Of a stretch of DNA of 16,637 bases, positions 14,277 to 16,637 are shown piece after piece. Origin of the DNA: CAZSNT01 sp964607765. GTDB lineage: Bacteria > Verrucomicrobiota > Lentisphaeria > Oligosphaerales > JABHEG01. Location: the NCBI GenBank assembly GCA_964607765.1, contig CAZSNT010000203.1:1-16637 (forward strand), read 5' to 3'. Position 1 is the first letter of the stretch, and each line of letters opens with the position of its first letter. The translations under genes and the position numbers were made by a program. The notes under the pieces were generated by a model. It ran no database searches and was not told the DNA's origin. It saw only the letters and a program-made list of their open reading frames with translations.

Positions 14277-15082
14277 TCTTCCCAGTAGACCTGACTCGCC
14301 TTGAACACCGGCCCCCGCTGACATGTACGCACGTACTCCCAGCCGTCGGGTGTATCAGCCAGCAGTTTCACTACGCATGCGAAGCAGGCCCCCACGCCGC
14401 AACACATCACGTGATCCAGGCTGACCTCCGCATCGAGGCCCCGTTCCAGCGCAACCCGGCTCACCGCACGCAGCATCGGATTGGGGCCGCACGCGTAGAC
14501 CGCCGGCTGCGCGCCGGCGGCGTCAAGCGCATCTGCAAGCAGCTCCGTCACCAGCCCCTTGTGCCCGACCGAACCGTCGTCGGTCGACACGCGTACATCG
14601 CAGCCCAACGCTTCGAACTCTTCCGTCAGCAGGATGTCGCCGGCGCTGCGCCCACCGAGCAGGCAACGGCTCGGCGTTGGGCTCTGTCGGGCGAGGAGAT
14701 ATGTCGCCGCGCAGCCGTAGCCGCCGGCCACGATCACGGGCTGCACGCCGGGCCCCGGAACGGTGAAACCGACGCCCAGAGGACCAAGCAGGTTGCAGAC
14801 TGCGTCAGTGCCCAGCAACGACAGACGCTGCGTGCCCGCGCCAACAACCTTGTAGACAATGCTCAGCGTGCCCGCTGCAGCGTCCGTGTCACAGACACTG
14901 AACGGACGCCGCAGAATGCAGTGCTCGAAGTCGGGAAGGCGTAGGTGCACGAACTGCCCGGGACACACCAACGGCGCAATCCGCGGTGCCGCCAAGTCCA
15001 CCCGGAAGTAGTCCCCCGCCAGGCGATTGTTCGCTATGATCGATGCATCTTCCTGTTGTCTCATTGCGCCGTCCAGTTCCAT
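14273..15082 (-). CDS. PyrK-like FAD/NAD/[2Fe-2S] electron-transfer subunit
   Basis: A 269-residue protein of the ferredoxin-NADP reductase superfamily, PyrK branch. FAD site: RRPFSV (58-63). Nucleotide site: VIVAGGYGCAATYLLA (116-131), then YACGP (196-200). C-terminal [2Fe-2S] motif: C228-x4-C233-x2-C236-x17-C254, as in PyrK. PyrK links PyrD (dihydroorotate dehydrogenase) to NAD+, but no pyrD is adjacent. The protein could serve pyrimidine synthesis with a distant pyrD, or connect another oxidoreductase (for example AOR plus ferredoxin) to NAD(H). The start is ATG at 15082; an alternative ATG at 15064 has a slightly better GGA upstream, and the region before 15082 is a heptamer array with no clear ribosome site. 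Confidence 0.8.
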   Translation of the reverse strand: MELDGAMRQQEDASIIANNRLAGDYFRVDLAAPRIAPLVCPGQFVHLRLPDFEHCILRRPFSVCDTDAAAGTLSIVYKVVGAGTQRLSLLGTDAVCNLLGPLGVGFTVPGPGVQPVIVAGGYGCAATYLLARQSPTPSRCLLGGRSAGDILLTEEFEALGCDVRVSTDDGSVGHKGLVTELLADALDAAGAQPAVYACGPNPMLRAVSRVALERGLDAEVSLDHVMCCGVGACFACVVKLLADTPDGWEYVRTCQRGPVFKASQVYWED

Positions 15083-15088
15083 GTCTTG

Positions 15089-15116
15089 GTGTTCAGTGTT
15101 CAGTGTTCAGTGTTCA
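15089..15116. repeat. 7-bp tandem array (GTGTTCA x4)
   Basis: Four exact GTGTTCA units, beginning 7 nt upstream of the PyrK-like start codon and running directly into the dispersed core at 15117. Minus-strand unit is TGAACAC, giving TGA in all three frames. Confidence 0.95.
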
Positions 15117-15117
15117 G

Positions 15118-15264
15118 TCAATGTCGTTGAATTAAGGAGTTGGTTGCCATTCCCGGAAGATTAGGGTGAAGGATTAGGGCAAAAGATGAGGGTCGGGTAC
15201 ACCTTAATCTTTCGCCTTGATCTTTCGCCCTAATCTCTGGAGCCGCTTAATTCAATGACATTGA
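15118..15264. repeat. 147-bp palindromic element with 19-bp inverted ends
   Basis: The ends 15118-15136 and 15246-15264 are inverted repeats of TCAATGTCRTTGAATTAAG with one mismatch. Inside, each arm carries a 13-bp tandem series in opposite orientation: AGATTAGGG-type units (15156-15192) on the left and TTAATCTTTCGCC-type units (about 15203-15238) on the right. The two arms meet at GTCGGGTACACC. The left arm has about 13 extra bases (GAGTTGGTTGCC region) that the right lacks. The whole could fold into a long imperfect hairpin. It resembles a MITE or REP-type element; no transposase is present. Confidence 0.85.
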
Positions 15265-15278
15265 GTGTTCAGTGTTCG
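15265..15278. repeat. Two heptamers after the palindromic element
   Basis: GTGTTCA followed by GTGTTCG, the same unit and orientation as the array on the other side of the hairpin element. The element is thus embedded in a direct heptamer array rather than flanked by inverted ones. Confidence 0.75.
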
Positions 15279-15294
15279 GGTTGGCGTTTCCCGG

Positions 15295-15326
15295 TGACTC
15301 AATGGCTCAATGACTCAGTGACTCTA
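15295..15326. repeat. 8-bp tandem array (TGACTCAA-type x4)
   Basis: Units TGACTCAA, TGGCTCAA, TGACTCAG and TGACTCTA follow without gaps. Three of four contain TGA, at an 8-bp period that shifts the frame each time. Confidence 0.8.
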
Positions 15327-15331
15327 CACCC

Positions 15332-15409
15332 GCACTCGTCCCTCGCACTCGCCCCCCGCACTCGGCCCCCGCTCTCGCCCCCCACACTCGGCCCCCGCTC
15401 TCGCCCCCC
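15332..15409. repeat. GC-rich 13-bp tandem array (GCACTCGGCCCCC-type x6)
   Basis: Six consecutive 13-mers vary around GCACTCGGCCCCC and GCTCTCGCCCCCC; a partial seventh (GCTCCTCG) ends at 15417, immediately before the desulfurase stop codon at 15418-15420. The minus strand is G-tract rich in every unit. Unlike the other arrays it contains no stop codons. Confidence 0.88.
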
Positions 15410-15417
15410 GCTCCTCG

Positions 15418-16578
15418 CTAGTACTCAGCCAACACGCGCGCCAACGCGCCAATGAAACGATCCACGTCCGCCGTTGTACTCGACGCGCAGAAACTGATCC
15501 GCAGCGCGCCGCGTGCCACCCGCTCACTCACGCCCATTGCCGCCAGCACATGACTCGTGGCGGCGGACTCCGTACTGCACGCGCTGCCCGTACCCACAAT
15601 CACGCCTCCAGCGGCCAGAAGCCGCATCAGCACCGCTCCCTCGTACCCGGGGAACGCCGCACACAGAATATAGGGACTGGCACCGGCCGAGGACAGAATC
15701 TCGCAGATGCCCGGAAAACGCTGCCTCAACGCGTCTGCCGTCTGCCGATTCAGGCCTGTCACGTGCGCGTGCGCCACCTTCCGCCGCGACTGTGTCAGCG
15801 TCGCTGCTTCCACAAATTCCAGAATGCCCACAACGTCCAGTGTGCCCGGGCGTGTCCCGCCCTGCTGCCCGCCGCCGTACAGCAGCGGCTCCAGCACGAC
15901 CCCGTGCCGCACAACCAAGGCTCCGACGCTGGCAGGCCCTCCGATCTTGCGCCCGGAGATTGCCAGCAGGTCAATACCAGCGTCGCGCCAGGGGATTTCG
16001 AGCTTCCCCAGGCTCTGAATGCCGTCGACCATCAGAACGGCGTCCGGCGCACAGCGACGGAGCCAGCGTCGAAGCGCGACCAGGTCCTGCGTCGCGCCCG
16101 TCTCGTTGTTCGGGTCGCACACCGCGGCCAGCCGCGCCCGGTGCAGCATCGTTTCGGGGGCCGCGTCCAGACGATAACGCCCCGCGCGATCAACGGGCAC
16201 AGTCACAATGTGCCCCTCCGTGCCGACCCCCTGCCGACACGACTCAATCAAAGCCGCGTGCCCGGTCGGGTCCATGATGCACACCGGGTCGGTCCGACCC
16301 CGCAACACCCCGAGACACCCGAGATTCACTGCCTCCGTACCGCCGCTTGTCCACACCACGCGGGCGCTGTCCCGGTCAATGCCCAGCGCCGCCAGCAGCG
16401 CCACGCCGGCCCGTTCCACCGCAAGCCGCGCCTCTTCGCCCAACCACGACGTCGTGTGCGGATTCACGATGTACCGCTCGCACAGCCCGGCATGCATCTT
16501 CCGTATCTCCGCAAGAACGGGAGTCGCCGCAGCGTGGTCAAGGTATACGGGGATGGATGGGTTCGTGTGTGACTTCAC
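15418..16578 (-). CDS. NifS/IscS-like cysteine desulfurase
   Basis: A 386-residue PLP enzyme that takes sulfur from cysteine for Fe-S cluster or cofactor assembly. Visible: YLDHAAATP (12-20), TSGGTEAVN (77-85), GHAAL with His107, NNETGATQ (157-164), VDGIQ with Asp185 and Gln188, PLP lysine K211 in SGRKIGGP, GGGQQGGTRPGT (235-246), and active-site Cys334 in TGSACSTES. The residue before the lysine is arginine where most family members have histidine. The start is GTG at 16578 directly against a heptamer array, with no recognisable ribosome site. No iscU, iscR or tRNA-thiolation gene is next to it. Given the many Fe-S proteins here, cluster supply is the likely role, but this is inference. Confidence 0.9.
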   Translation of the reverse strand: MKSHTNPSIPVYLDHAAATPVLAEIRKMHAGLCERYIVNPHTTSWLGEEARLAVERAGVALLAALGIDRDSARVVWTSGGTEAVNLGCLGVLRGRTDPVCIMDPTGHAALIESCRQGVGTEGHIVTVPVDRAGRYRLDAAPETMLHRARLAAVCDPNNETGATQDLVALRRWLRRCAPDAVLMVDGIQSLGKLEIPWRDAGIDLLAISGRKIGGPASVGALVVRHGVVLEPLLYGGGQQGGTRPGTLDVVGILEFVEAATLTQSRRKVAHAHVTGLNRQTADALRQRFPGICEILSSAGASPYILCAAFPGYEGAVLMRLLAAGGVIVGTGSACSTESAATSHVLAAMGVSERVARGALRISFCASSTTADVDRFIGALARVLAEY

Positions 16579-16599
16579 GTGTTCAGTGTTCGGTGTTCA
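16579..16599. repeat. 7-bp tandem array (GTGTTCA x3) at cysteine desulfurase start
   Basis: GTGTTCA, GTGTTCG and GTGTTCA lie immediately upstream of the desulfurase GTG start codon and run directly into the dispersed core at 16600. The array takes the place where a Shine-Dalgarno sequence would be expected. Confidence 0.9.
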
Positions 16600-16637
16600 G
16601 TCAATGTCGTTGAGTTAAGGAGTTGGTCGCCATCCCG
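16600..16637 (+). repeat. Dispersed repeat core, copy cut by window end
   Basis: These 38 bases are identical to the reverse complement of 16-53, and differ from 15117-15155 by two substitutions and one single-base indel. The copy is cut off by the end of the window. It is in the same orientation as the copy at 15117 and opposite to the copy at the window start. Confidence 0.9.

Larger units (their letters stand above)
15083..15417. other. 335-nt repeat-filled intergenic region, no gene
   Basis: Between the PyrK-like gene and the cysteine desulfurase I see no credible coding sequence. In order it holds: heptamers (15089-15116), a 147-bp hairpin-like element (15118-15264), two more heptamers (15265-15278), unique sequence, four octamers (15295-15326) and a GC-rich 13-mer array (15332-15409) running up to the desulfurase stop codon. 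Almost all of the region is explained by these repeats. Both flanking genes are on the minus strand, so the region is downstream of the desulfurase and upstream of the PyrK-like gene. Confidence 0.85.

Noticed and set aside
15089..15409. CRISPR array
   Set aside because: Units are 7-13 bp, directly adjacent with no spacers, and no cas genes are present.

Overview
The window is GC-rich and gene-dense. It looks like chromosomal DNA of an anaerobic, folate-using, C1-metabolising bacterium. Nothing in it identifies the taxon. The four-cluster ferredoxin, the tungsten-type aldehyde oxidoreductase (AOR), the HdrA/Qmo-like flavoproteins and the cysteine-rich MetV all point to strict anaerobiosis. 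My weak guess, from general appearance only (GC-rich genes separated by short 'word-like' tandem repeats), is an uncultivated lineage such as the PVC group.

Layout. (1) Positions 64-8291, minus strand: one long operon, in transcription order methyl-THF:corrinoid methyltransferase, formate-THF ligase (fhs), a QmoA/HdrA-like flavoprotein, a QmoB-like HdrA-MvhD fusion, folD, metV, metF. This is the complete methyl branch of the Wood-Ljungdahl pathway. The last six genes after fhs are separated by 5-45 nt. (2) Positions 8491-9741, plus strand, divergent: a PocR-sensor/AraC-type regulator, the obvious candidate regulator of the operon. (3) Positions 9888-11366, plus: a FolK-FolE2/MptA fusion for pterin/folate synthesis. 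(4) Positions 11617-14276, plus: a 16-cysteine ferredoxin, an AOR and a 64-residue protein ending in CQLGCFD. (5) Positions 14273-15082, minus: a PyrK-like FAD/NAD/[2Fe-2S] reductase, convergent with and overlapping the small gene. (6) Positions 15418-16578, minus: a NifS/IscS-like cysteine desulfurase.

How the genes work together. In the reductive direction formate would be activated by Fhs, reduced by FolD and then by MetFV, and the methyl group passed to a corrinoid protein. In the oxidative direction methyl groups would be burned to formate with ATP recovered at Fhs. No CODH/ACS, corrinoid protein or formate dehydrogenase is in view, so the direction is open. The most interesting protein set is MetF-MetV next to two HdrA-family proteins arranged as in QmoA/QmoB (the second fused to an MvhD-like domain), with no HdrB or HdrC. 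This suggests a methylene-THF reductase electron-transfer complex unlike the HdrABC-MvhD form known from Moorella.

Non-coding DNA. Several intergenic gaps hold short tandem arrays (7, 8 or 13 bp units) that lie against start or stop codons. The gap at 15083-15417 contains a 147-bp hairpin-like element with 19-bp inverted ends. Related copies of its left half occur at both ends of the window in opposite orientation, so this is a dispersed repeat family.
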